In this document: positions 8,497 through 16,339 of the stretch, one piece after another
How positions within the stretch are numbered: position 1 is the first letter of the stretch
How the letters are laid out: each line of letters begins with the position of its first letter
Assembly (NCBI GenBank): GCA_963763135.1
Contig: CAVXNJ010000012.1
Span: 186,001-250,000 of the forward strand
DNA: 64,000 nt
Reading direction: 5' to 3'
DNA from: JANMZO01 sp963763135
Lineage (GTDB): Bacteria; Actinomycetota; Acidimicrobiia; Acidimicrobiales; JANYDT01
Position numbers and translations under genes: made by a program
The notes under the pieces: model-generated
The model's input: the letters and a program-made list of their open reading frames with translations, nothing else
Database searches by the model: none
What the model was told of the DNA's origin: nothing

Positions 8497-9301
8497 GTAA
8501 CTCCACGACCAGGCGCACACCGGGAAGCCGCTGGACCTGGACAAGTCCGCTGTAGGTGCCACCCGGTAGATCCTGCGGAACGGTGACGCTAACCGTGACA
8601 TACGAGTCGTTGCCCGCGTAGCGGTCGCGTGGGTCGAACTTGGTGACCGGTTCACCGGCGAAGCTCACGTGGTCTGAAGAAAGGATCGTTCCGTCGTCGC
8701 CGATCAGCGGTGTGCAGAGAAACTCCAGGCGCGTCCGCGGCCGACCGTCGAGGGACTCCGCAAGAAACTCCGCGGTCGCCGTTCCCCCGGCGGGTGACGA
8801 CAGCGTGAGCACGGGAACGGAATCGCCCTGATCGGCGTGCGGTCGCCAGGTGTTACCACCGAGCACGCTCCCGGGAAGCTGCACGATGTCTTCGATCAGG
8901 CTGATCCCGGCCGACATCAATTCGCGGATCGGTTCAAGGTACCGCTCACCGTCGTAGTGCCGCTGATCACGAGCTGACCGGTCATTGGCGGAAGAGGAGC
9001 GATAGTCGCCGGCGCCCGCCCGGCCGCGATCACCGGCTTGGTCGTAGGGCACCGATAGTCGTGGGTCACGCGCGTCGCGCGTGTCCCGCGATGCACGGCC
9101 CGAACTTCCCGGGTACCTCGAACCCGTTCTGTCACCGGCCCCCGGGGCCGCGTCGCCGGACCGGCCACGCGGGGTCAGACTCTCATAGACACGGCGGTGC
9201 AGCTCAAGCGTCTGCTCGAAGAACTGGTCGGAGTATTCGAGGATCCGATCGGATGCCGATCGGGCTCGTGGCGGGCGACGGTAGGGCGGCGATGGGTTCA
9301 T
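8486..9301 (-). CDS. Unknown protein with disordered N-terminal half and beta-rich C-terminal domain
   Basis: 271 residues. Residues 1-20 are Pro/Arg-rich, 20-45 form a helix (DRILEYSDQFFEQTLELHRRVYE), and 45-115 are a charged, low-complexity Arg/Asp/Gly/Ser stretch. Residues about 115-145 hold a second helix (LEPIRELMSAGISLIEDIVQLPG). The rest is a beta-sandwich-like domain with VTVSVTVPQDLPGGTYSGLVQV, a pattern seen in Ig-like or C2-like folds. There is no signal peptide. I do not recognise a family. It sits between the FAD oxidoreductase (40 bases upstream) and the polyprenyl synthase, whose GTG overlaps its end, so it is part of the same operon. A granule- or membrane-binding role is possible but unsupported. 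Confidence 0.75.
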   Translation of the reverse strand: MNPSPPYRRPPRARSASDRILEYSDQFFEQTLELHRRVYESLTPRGRSGDAAPGAGDRTGSRYPGSSGRASRDTRDARDPRLSVPYDQAGDRGRAGAGDYRSSSANDRSARDQRHYDGERYLEPIRELMSAGISLIEDIVQLPGSVLGGNTWRPHADQGDSVPVLTLSSPAGGTATAEFLAESLDGRPRTRLEFLCTPLIGDDGTILSSDHVSFAGEPVTKFDPRDRYAGNDSYVTVSVTVPQDLPGGTYSGLVQVQRLPGVRLVVELRVG

Positions 9302-9341
9302 TGGTGCCTAGCTCTCGGGATAATATGCAGACATAGTTTTT

Positions 9342-11621
9342 TCACGGCGCGAGAAATCCTCGAATGTCGTCAACGGCCGGGAACCCCGTCAGGGCGTTCG
9401 AGGCCAGTAGACCGGAGATCGTGGCCGCCTCGACGCATCCGGCGTTGATCCGGGTGTACGTCCAGTCCCCGGCCACGACGAGGTTTGTGAGTCCGGTCTC
9501 TCCGGGAAGGATGCGGTACTTGGTGTTTCCCGGGCACGCCATGACGTACCGCTCCGACGGATCGACGTTGGCGCGCCAGAACTGAGAATCGAAACGGGCC
9601 ATGCCGGTGACGTGTTCCTGGGCGGGGTCCATCTGCACCAGCAGAGACCAGTCGAAGTCATCGGGGTACCGCTGGACGCCGGTCGGCCACAACTGACCGA
9701 CGTTGTGCCGCAGGAACTCGAGCGCGTTCGCTTTCACCTGTTCGCGCGCCTCGGCGAGATACCCGGGTTGCGTGCGCCGAGTTGGATCGGGATCGTCGGG
9801 CAGAACGTTGCAGAAATACGCGATGCTTCCGACCCGGCCTTCAGGAAACGACTCACTGTCGATCAGATGACTCATGTCGCCCCACGTGTCGAACGGTTCC
9901 ACATATCCACCAACGGTCGCCCAGCCATCCGGCCATCCGAGTTCCTCGGTCGACTTCTTCAACCACACCTGGAACGCCTGGGTCTGGCAGGTCGGAATCC
10001 CCTCGACCATCTCCTTCCAGACCGCGTGGCGTTCAACGAGTTCTGCGGCGACGTGAGGCACGGCGCCCAGGGATATGCCGAAGAGGATCGTGTCGAAATC
10101 CTCGCCTCGTACCAACTCGTAATCACCGACCTCGGTGGGGCCGTGCGAACGGGCACCACCGCCGCCCGCATCCGCCGCGTCAGCGAACCACCATTCCAGG
10201 TCGTCTGCGTTCACGGGTGTGACCAACTGGTCGGCAATCGGTTCGCTCGGCCAGCACGGGAGTCCTTTGACCGGCCGAAGGGGCTGATACTCACGGTCCG
10301 GCGACGCGAGCACGGCCTGGCGTCGCATCGTCACCGACTCGACTGATTCTCCGGACGCGTCGAGATGCAACGCGCGGACCTGTTGGAAGAACTCGAACTT
10401 CACGCCGCGTCGCTTCAGCACTTCGTAGTACGGGGCAAAGATGGTGTCGCCCATCCCCGCACACATCTTCCACATGATTGCGCCCTTGTAGTCGAGGAAG
10501 AACCGCCCCACCAAGCGCAGGGCCGCTCCCGCTGCCGCGAACGGACGGTCGTAATCACCCGAGTAATACGAGAACGGCAGGTCATAAATAAGTGTGCGTA
10601 CTACCGCGCTCTGGGCAGCTTCCGGTGACACGCCGTGCACCAACAGCCAGTCGACGTAGTCGTACTCGTCGATCGCGTCGAAACCGTCAGGATGGTCGAC
10701 GAGCCCGTGCGCCAGAATGCCACGGATGCTCGCGGTCCCGAGTTCGATGACGTACCAGAGCCGTCGTCGTTCATCGTCGCCGTCGTTCAGCGACTCCACC
10801 CAGCGCCGGATGATGTTGGTGAAGGTGTCGAGGTGCGGAGCCAACGCGGCCAGACGACTGGAGTTCGATGCCCCAACGGCGGAACCCACTACTTCCGCCA
10901 CTTCGAGGCCCGCTAGCAGTGTTGTGTACGCGGCATCGAGGAGTCGGCCGGCGATCCGGTCGAACGTCTTCGCCGCAGTCCGACGCTCGAGGCTGGACTC
11001 GTCGTCGGGCATCGTCGGCGAGAGGAGGACCGGCGTCGAGCCGGCCGTCGTGGGCCGCAGCGGTGTCAGGCGCATCGGCTTCTCATCGTCGGGCTGTTGC
11101 CGCAACGAGTGCACCGCCGTCGCCATGAGCCGCATGGTGCGCACTACGTATTCCCACGCGTCCAGCTCGCGATCGTGTTCGTCGGGCACGCCGGGTATCC
11201 GGTCGTCTTCGGGGAAGTCACCGACCCAGTGCGACCACTCGGCATCATGGAAGTCCTCAACGCCGATTCGGCTGGACCGGGCGAACGCCTCGTCGACAGT
11301 GGCAAGCGGGCTCCCGGCGGCGCGGCCGAGTTCTTCGTAACACTCACGCAGGCACCGGAAACTGTTCTCGTAGAACCCCAGCCATATGTGCAGGCCGTGC
11401 TCCTCGATCCGGTCGTTCGGTCCGCGCCCGCTCGCTCCCTTGCCCCCGAGCCGCCAACCCTGCTGATAGATCGTGATGCTTTCGAATCGGTCCTGCCATC
11501 CGTCTTCGCTGAGCGCGAACGCCGCGGTGACGGCGCCGACTCCACCCCCGAGAATGGCCAGCTTCTCTTTGCGCGGAGCCGTTTCGTCATCGGTCAGGTG
11601 TTTCGCCCGATACTCACTCAT
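9342..11621 (-). CDS. Large FAD-dependent oxidoreductase of the phytoene desaturase/amine oxidase superfamily
   Basis: A 759-residue flavoprotein. The N-terminal dinucleotide-binding motif is KLAILGGGVGAVTAAFAL, followed by GWRLGGKGASGR and EHGLHIWLGFYENSF. The C-terminal FAD-binding block is NLVVAGDWTYTRINAGCVEAA. These are marks of the carotenoid desaturase/hydroxysqualene dehydroxylase/amine oxidase group; at 759 residues it is well beyond the usual 450-550 and has a large internal insertion. It probably acts on an isoprenoid, given the polyprenyl synthase two genes on. The ATG at 11621 overlaps the previous stop by 8 bases (ATGAGTGA), which argues for translational coupling and against longer readings. 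Substrate unknown. Confidence 0.85.
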   Translation of the reverse strand: MSEYRAKHLTDDETAPRKEKLAILGGGVGAVTAAFALSEDGWQDRFESITIYQQGWRLGGKGASGRGPNDRIEEHGLHIWLGFYENSFRCLRECYEELGRAAGSPLATVDEAFARSSRIGVEDFHDAEWSHWVGDFPEDDRIPGVPDEHDRELDAWEYVVRTMRLMATAVHSLRQQPDDEKPMRLTPLRPTTAGSTPVLLSPTMPDDESSLERRTAAKTFDRIAGRLLDAAYTTLLAGLEVAEVVGSAVGASNSSRLAALAPHLDTFTNIIRRWVESLNDGDDERRRLWYVIELGTASIRGILAHGLVDHPDGFDAIDEYDYVDWLLVHGVSPEAAQSAVVRTLIYDLPFSYYSGDYDRPFAAAGAALRLVGRFFLDYKGAIMWKMCAGMGDTIFAPYYEVLKRRGVKFEFFQQVRALHLDASGESVESVTMRRQAVLASPDREYQPLRPVKGLPCWPSEPIADQLVTPVNADDLEWWFADAADAGGGGARSHGPTEVGDYELVRGEDFDTILFGISLGAVPHVAAELVERHAVWKEMVEGIPTCQTQAFQVWLKKSTEELGWPDGWATVGGYVEPFDTWGDMSHLIDSESFPEGRVGSIAYFCNVLPDDPDPTRRTQPGYLAEAREQVKANALEFLRHNVGQLWPTGVQRYPDDFDWSLLVQMDPAQEHVTGMARFDSQFWRANVDPSERYVMACPGNTKYRILPGETGLTNLVVAGDWTYTRINAGCVEAATISGLLASNALTGFPAVDDIRGFLAP

Positions 11622-12768
11622 CGACGCCCGCCTCCCACAGCACCGAGCCGGTATCGAGCTTGAACTCGAACTCCGCCCAGAACGCTGCTTGCGGGTTGAG
11701 CTGAGCGGCGGGAATCCCCATCTCACGTCGTATGGGTTCGCTTGCGATGTCGTCGAATGTCAGAGTCCAGTCATCAGCGCTGAGCGGACCACCGCCTTTG
11801 AAATCGTGCAGGCTGATCCACGCTTCGACGATCGCCTGGTAACACGCTCGGTCGACGTATTTGATGTCGCGGAATTGTTTCAGCATGATCATCGATGCGT
11901 CGCCGGCCATCAGCTTGGTGACGATGAATGACGTGCGGTGAAGGTCGAGTTCCGCCGCCGCCCGGTGTGGCCCTCGGAGCTCTCTTTGCGCGTCGATCGG
12001 ACGCAGACGCAGCGGGTGACCCGGCGTCGCTTCAGGACGTTCCCGGCGAAGGTGACCGGTACCCAGCGTCGGCGGGCAATCCGGCGGCGCTCCGGTGTTC
12101 CGCTTCGTCGGGTCAGGCGCCGTGACAAACGCCGCCAGGTGTTTCGCGATCTCCGTCGGCGACGTCCAACTTGGCTCTAGACCGCCCGGGGCATTCGTCG
12201 TTCCAATCGAGATGAACTCCGAGAGCGACACCATTGCCCGGTCGTCGGGGTGGCGGATCAGCCAAGTTTTTACCGTGATGGTCTCGTTCTGATCACCGAT
12301 GTGATCCCAACTCGGGATGTGAAATTCGCCCGACTGTTTGGGCATCCCGAAGATCTCCCGACCCGAGGCGACCGTTGGCGTGCTGTCGGTGAACATGTAG
12401 ACCGGGACGATCGATAGCCGCACCCCAATCGGATCAAACGCCAGAATCGATATCCCCAGTTCGCACTCGCTCAACCCGCCTATCGCACGGTCCGCTGGAT
12501 CGGCCGAGTAGATCCGGTCGGCTTCCATGACGTAGAGGAGCACGGCATCGGCGACCGACCGGTAGCGAAACGAACCCTTCGAAGGCTCGTTGATATAGGT
12601 GTCGAGCATCACGTCGAGCAGCGCTCGATCAGCAGGGAGAACAAACGCGAGTATCCGGTTGCCTCGAACGACCTCCGGCACGTGGTGGACCTGTTCCCCA
12701 CCGCGCCCGACGTAGCGAGGAAGTGGAGTTTCGACGCGAGAACCTCCGGGAGCCGAACGAGTTGTCAC
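11614..12768 (-). CDS. Acetoacetate decarboxylase-like protein
   Basis: A 384-residue protein of the acetoacetate decarboxylase (ADC) superfamily. The key block is GREIFGMPKQSGEF, whose Lys corresponds to the Schiff-base lysine of ADC. A second ADC-like part is LKQFRDIKYVDRACYQAIVEA to FWAEFEFKLDTGSVLW. Between them (about residues 215-270) is a Pro/Arg-rich stretch of low conservation; I tested other frames there and found stops or worse sequence, so it is probably a real linker. The start is a GTG at 12768, 27 bases after the cyclase stop. ADC-like proteins also act as cyclases or hydratases, so decarboxylation of acetoacetate should not be assumed. It is the second gene of the isoprenoid-type operon. 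Confidence 0.8.
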   Translation of the reverse strand: MTTRSAPGGSRVETPLPRYVGRGGEQVHHVPEVVRGNRILAFVLPADRALLDVMLDTYINEPSKGSFRYRSVADAVLLYVMEADRIYSADPADRAIGGLSECELGISILAFDPIGVRLSIVPVYMFTDSTPTVASGREIFGMPKQSGEFHIPSWDHIGDQNETITVKTWLIRHPDDRAMVSLSEFISIGTTNAPGGLEPSWTSPTEIAKHLAAFVTAPDPTKRNTGAPPDCPPTLGTGHLRRERPEATPGHPLRLRPIDAQRELRGPHRAAAELDLHRTSFIVTKLMAGDASMIMLKQFRDIKYVDRACYQAIVEAWISLHDFKGGGPLSADDWTLTFDDIASEPIRREMGIPAAQLNPQAAFWAEFEFKLDTGSVLWEAGVDE

Positions 12769-12795
12769 TTGGCCAAACCTTCCGTCAGGTACATA

Positions 12796-15700
12796 TCAGG
12801 AAACCGCAGCGAGCAATTGGCGCGCTCGACCGACATCGTTTTCGGGCGCGTCGGTCTCGGGATCCGGAACAAAGTACTGAAGCGCCACGCCAATCTGCTG
12901 CTTCACCGACGCTCGATCCTTCGGATCGATGTGGTCATGGAGTGAAAGCGCCGAGCGAAGCTGGAACACGCGATTGCCCTGATTGTCAGCTTCCTCAAGC
13001 GAGTCCTGCAGTTGCTCAACCGTCGAGCGATCGCTTCCGTGCTCCTGGGCCCGAAGCACCGCCGAGAACCGCACGAGTTCAGGATGCATGAACCGCTCCC
13101 CCTTCTCATGAACGAGGCCGAGCGCATTTTCGATCGTGGCGATCGCCCCGACGGTGTCGCCGGCGGTCACCTTCGCCCGAGCGAGACACCACATGTAGAA
13201 CGGGACCATGAGTCCGGCCCCCATGCTTCGCATGAACGCTACGCCCTGCTCGAGGGACGCGATCGATTCCGGCGACGATCCCTGCACGCCTGCCGATGCC
13301 GCACAAAGGAGGCCGCCGTGCGCGACCCAAATGCTGAACCCGTGGGTCGTACCAAGCTCATATGCCCGATACGACGGTTGCATCGGGTCACCGGAGTTCG
13401 TCAGAAACCGAATCCAGGAATCGCGAGTGCAGTTGTAGGCCTCGGTGAACGCTCCAAGAGGGAACGGAAGCGCCGCAGCGTCGGTCCGGGACTTGGCGAT
13501 CCGCTGGCGTCCGGACCTGGAATCGCCACGTAGCCACTCGACAACGCCGAGGGATGCATCCGATGCGACGACCGGATGCTGGGGCCGCGACGCGGCCAAC
13601 ACCTCGGAATGGAACACCCGGGTTCGGGTCAGGTAATCGTGGCATTCATCGATACGGCCAAGATGCAGTCGCGATTCGGCGTACAGCCATTCCGCCATAG
13701 TCAGATAGTCGCCACCCAGGGCCGCTCCGACCTCCATCGAACGATCAGCGAGGTCCATCTGAATGTCGTGGTCGGCCCGAATCAGATGATATGTCCACTT
13801 ACCGTAGAGAGCTTCTTCCAGCTCGGGGGTGTTGCCGAGTCCCTCGCTGAACTGCAATGCCCGCTCCCAGTGGTGCAGCACCTGGTTATCGGCATAGCCG
13901 AGCATGACCGCGTTGGCGAGCCCAAGAGAGCTGTGCAACTGAATTCGCAGCTCAACTTCATCGAGACCGGCCGAATCGAGAATCGCGAGCCCACGACTGA
14001 ACGACTCGATCGCCTCGACGAACGACGCTCGTGATGCCGCCCGCTGTCCGGCGCGTAGGAGGAACGTTGCCGCTTCCGGGAGGCGACCGGAGCGTTCGCA
14101 ATGTCGTGCGAGAAGTTCCGGCTGATCGACGGCCAACGACGGAAACTGCGCGAGCACCACGTTCGCGATCTCGTTGTGCAGTTCACGGCGCCGAGCGAGC
14201 GTTTGCAGTTCGTATGCGGCGTCGCGCTGTAGGGCGTGGTGAAAACGGTAGACCGGTTGATCACCAAGACGTTCGGATTCGACCAGCCCCTGCCGCCGGA
14301 GCTCTTCCAGATCGCGTTCCAGGTTCTCCGCGTCGGAGCTGAGCGCGACAACGAGATCGTGCGGAACGACGTCGTCGATCGTGGCCAGAAGCTGAGCGGT
14401 GGGTAACCCGGTTTCCAAATTCGTGAACCGCGAGCTGAGAAGGTCGGCGAGCGTGGTCGGAATGTTCTCGAGCCACGAAACGTCGGACGGGTCATGCTGG
14501 ATGGCGCGTGCGAGTTCTTCGATGTAGAGCGGAATACCATCGCTCCTCAGCGCCACCTCGCGCCGCTTCGCCTCATCAAGCGTAGCCTCGCCGAGCATGG
14601 AACCGATCAGCTCGAAGCGCTGCTCGTCGTTGATGGGTTGCAGGTTGGTTACGACAATGTCGCCGAGCCAAGGGGCGACGAAACCGGGGCGCGTTGTCGC
14701 CACGATCGATACCCGGTCGATCCCCCGGGCGAGCAACCGGCCGAGAAGTTCGACGGTGCTGGGGTCGGCCCAATGGAGGTCTTCGAACGACACAACCGTC
14801 GGCCGCCCCCTGGCCTGCCACGCGATCCAGTCGGACACCGCGTTCATGAACCGCTCACGGAGTACGTCGGGCGACACTTCGCCGGCTTCGTGGCCCTCAG
14901 GTACCTGCAGGCCGAGAAGCTCCGCCAGAGGTCCGATCACATGACCGGGTCCGCCCTGGGTTGCGTCGATCGATTCGAGGAGCAGTTTGAGTCGCTGCTC
15001 GGGGTCTTCGACATTCTCCGCGCTGATACCACGTTCGACCATCCGACGAACCGGCCCGAAGGTCTCCAGCGTTGAATACGGCGAGCACTGCCCGACCAGG
15101 AACAGTCCTTCACCGAGCATGCCGACGGAACGCAACCAGTGCAGGAGGCGGGTCTTACCCATTCCGGCGTCGCCAATGATCAACCGCGCTGAGGACTCCC
15201 CGCTCATCGCTCGTTGCCAGTCGCCGACCAGGGCCGCGCGCTCTGCAGTACGTCCGACGAACGGCGTGAGACGGGTTGCGGCCTCGATCCGAGAAGAGGC
15301 CGACGTTGGCGAAACCGCACGAAAGACTTCCACGGGTTCGGCGAAACCTTTCAGATTTCGCGTGCCCATCGACTCCACGTCAATGAAACCTTCGACCAAC
15401 CGGCGTGTCGCCTCGCTGAGGGCTACCCCGTTGGTCGGCGCGGCACTCTCGAGGCGCGCGGCCAGGTTCGGCGTAGCTCCCGTGATGTCACCCTCAAGAC
15501 GCCAACGGTCGGTGCCCACATCACCCAACACCACGAGCCCCGTGTGGATGCCGACGCGAATAGCGAACTCGACACCGAAGCGCTCGCGGAATCCGACCGC
15601 CAACTCGGCCACTCGCTGGGTCATCGAGAGTCCGGCCAACACGGCGCGTCGGGCATCGTCTTCGTGAGCGACCGGATAGCCGAAATAGACGAGCAAACCG

Positions 15701-16251
15701 TCGCCCAGATAACGGGCCAGGTTGCCATCATGCGAGGCGATGATCTCCGCGCACGCCGCCTGATATTCGAGAAGGATCTCGCGAACCAACTCCGGATCGA
15801 TCGACGTGGCGATGGCGGTCGAACCCACGACATCGCAGAACATCACCGTGAGTTGTCTCCGGATCGGGGCCGCCGAACCAGCCGGTGTTGATGACGGCGT
15901 AACCGCGTTGGCTCCTGTCGTGGTTACCGGTGTCGTGGTTACCGGTGTCGCGGTTGCCGGTGTCGCGGTTGCCGGTGTCGTGGTTGCTGCTGTCGTGGTT
16001 ACCGGTGCCGCAGCAGCCAAGCGACGCTCCGCCAGGCGAACCATGGCTTCAGCATCGAGATCGCCCGGACGGATTTCAAGGGCGGCCCGGCCTGCCGAAA
16101 GCACCCCGTTCCAATCGGCTACTTGAACGGCGCGATCCACCTCGTCCATGCGTGCAGCAAACTGCTCAGACGCGAATTCCTGGCTCAAGTCCCCAAACAT
16201 AGCGGTTGCTTCCGCGATCCGCGCCGGCCGAAGTTCGCTTCGCATTGTCAT
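12796..16251 (-). CDS. Class III adenylate cyclase / AAA ATPase / TPR regulator
   Basis: A 1151-residue multidomain protein. Residues about 1-80 are helical, 82-125 are a Thr/Ala/Pro linker, and a class III nucleotide cyclase domain spans about 130-310. That domain shows metal-binding Asp in FCDVVGST and LGDGLLVYFG and the catalytic Asn-Arg in PNLAARLE. A STAND-like AAA module follows, with Walker A GDAGMGKTR and Walker B-like FEDLHWADPSTVELL. The last 500 residues are TPR-like helices. No C-terminal HTH is visible. All catalytic residues seem present, so it could make cAMP. It opens the operon that includes ADC-like, FAD and prenyl synthase genes, suggesting ligand-sensing control of that pathway. 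The start at 16251 (MTMRSELRP) could also be at 16245. Confidence 0.88.
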   Translation of the reverse strand: MTMRSELRPARIAEATAMFGDLSQEFASEQFAARMDEVDRAVQVADWNGVLSAGRAALEIRPGDLDAEAMVRLAERRLAAAAPVTTTAATTTPATATPATATPVTTTPVTTTGANAVTPSSTPAGSAAPIRRQLTVMFCDVVGSTAIATSIDPELVREILLEYQAACAEIIASHDGNLARYLGDGLLVYFGYPVAHEDDARRAVLAGLSMTQRVAELAVGFRERFGVEFAIRVGIHTGLVVLGDVGTDRWRLEGDITGATPNLAARLESAAPTNGVALSEATRRLVEGFIDVESMGTRNLKGFAEPVEVFRAVSPTSASSRIEAATRLTPFVGRTAERAALVGDWQRAMSGESSARLIIGDAGMGKTRLLHWLRSVGMLGEGLFLVGQCSPYSTLETFGPVRRMVERGISAENVEDPEQRLKLLLESIDATQGGPGHVIGPLAELLGLQVPEGHEAGEVSPDVLRERFMNAVSDWIAWQARGRPTVVSFEDLHWADPSTVELLGRLLARGIDRVSIVATTRPGFVAPWLGDIVVTNLQPINDEQRFELIGSMLGEATLDEAKRREVALRSDGIPLYIEELARAIQHDPSDVSWLENIPTTLADLLSSRFTNLETGLPTAQLLATIDDVVPHDLVVALSSDAENLERDLEELRRQGLVESERLGDQPVYRFHHALQRDAAYELQTLARRRELHNEIANVVLAQFPSLAVDQPELLARHCERSGRLPEAATFLLRAGQRAASRASFVEAIESFSRGLAILDSAGLDEVELRIQLHSSLGLANAVMLGYADNQVLHHWERALQFSEGLGNTPELEEALYGKWTYHLIRADHDIQMDLADRSMEVGAALGGDYLTMAEWLYAESRLHLGRIDECHDYLTRTRVFHSEVLAASRPQHPVVASDASLGVVEWLRGDSRSGRQRIAKSRTDAAALPFPLGAFTEAYNCTRDSWIRFLTNSGDPMQPSYRAYELGTTHGFSIWVAHGGLLCAASAGVQGSSPESIASLEQGVAFMRSMGAGLMVPFYMWCLARAKVTAGDTVGAIATIENALGLVHEKGERFMHPELVRFSAVLRAQEHGSDRSTVEQLQDSLEEADNQGNRVFQLRSALSLHDHIDPKDRASVKQQIGVALQYFVPDPETDAPENDVGRARQLLAAVS
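15918..16010. repeat. Microrepeat coding for the Thr/Ala/Pro linker of the cyclase
   Basis: About five copies of an 18-base unit of the type GGTGTCGTGGTTACC lie in tandem, with GTGGTTACC alternating with GCGGTTGCC. Read on the minus strand they encode repeated TTTPVTTTP/ATATP peptides. The period is a multiple of three, so copy number can vary without frameshift. Confidence 0.7.
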
Positions 16252-16339
16252 AATTCACCAGCCTCTCGGGCGCATTCGGTGCCATGACAGTGCCGGACTG
16301 CAGTGAGGTCGTCTATGACCCGGATCACAGAATGGAGCG

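Noticed and set aside
11910..12128. Possible compensating frameshift in the ADC-like gene
   Set aside because: The Arg-rich middle looked suspicious, but the other two frames contain stops or no ADC-like sequence, and the flanking blocks are in one frame.
12305..12318. CCCAACTCGGGAT inside the ADC-like gene, similar to part of the tandem repeat unit
   Set aside because: Only 13 bases match and it lies within a conserved coding part; chance similarity.
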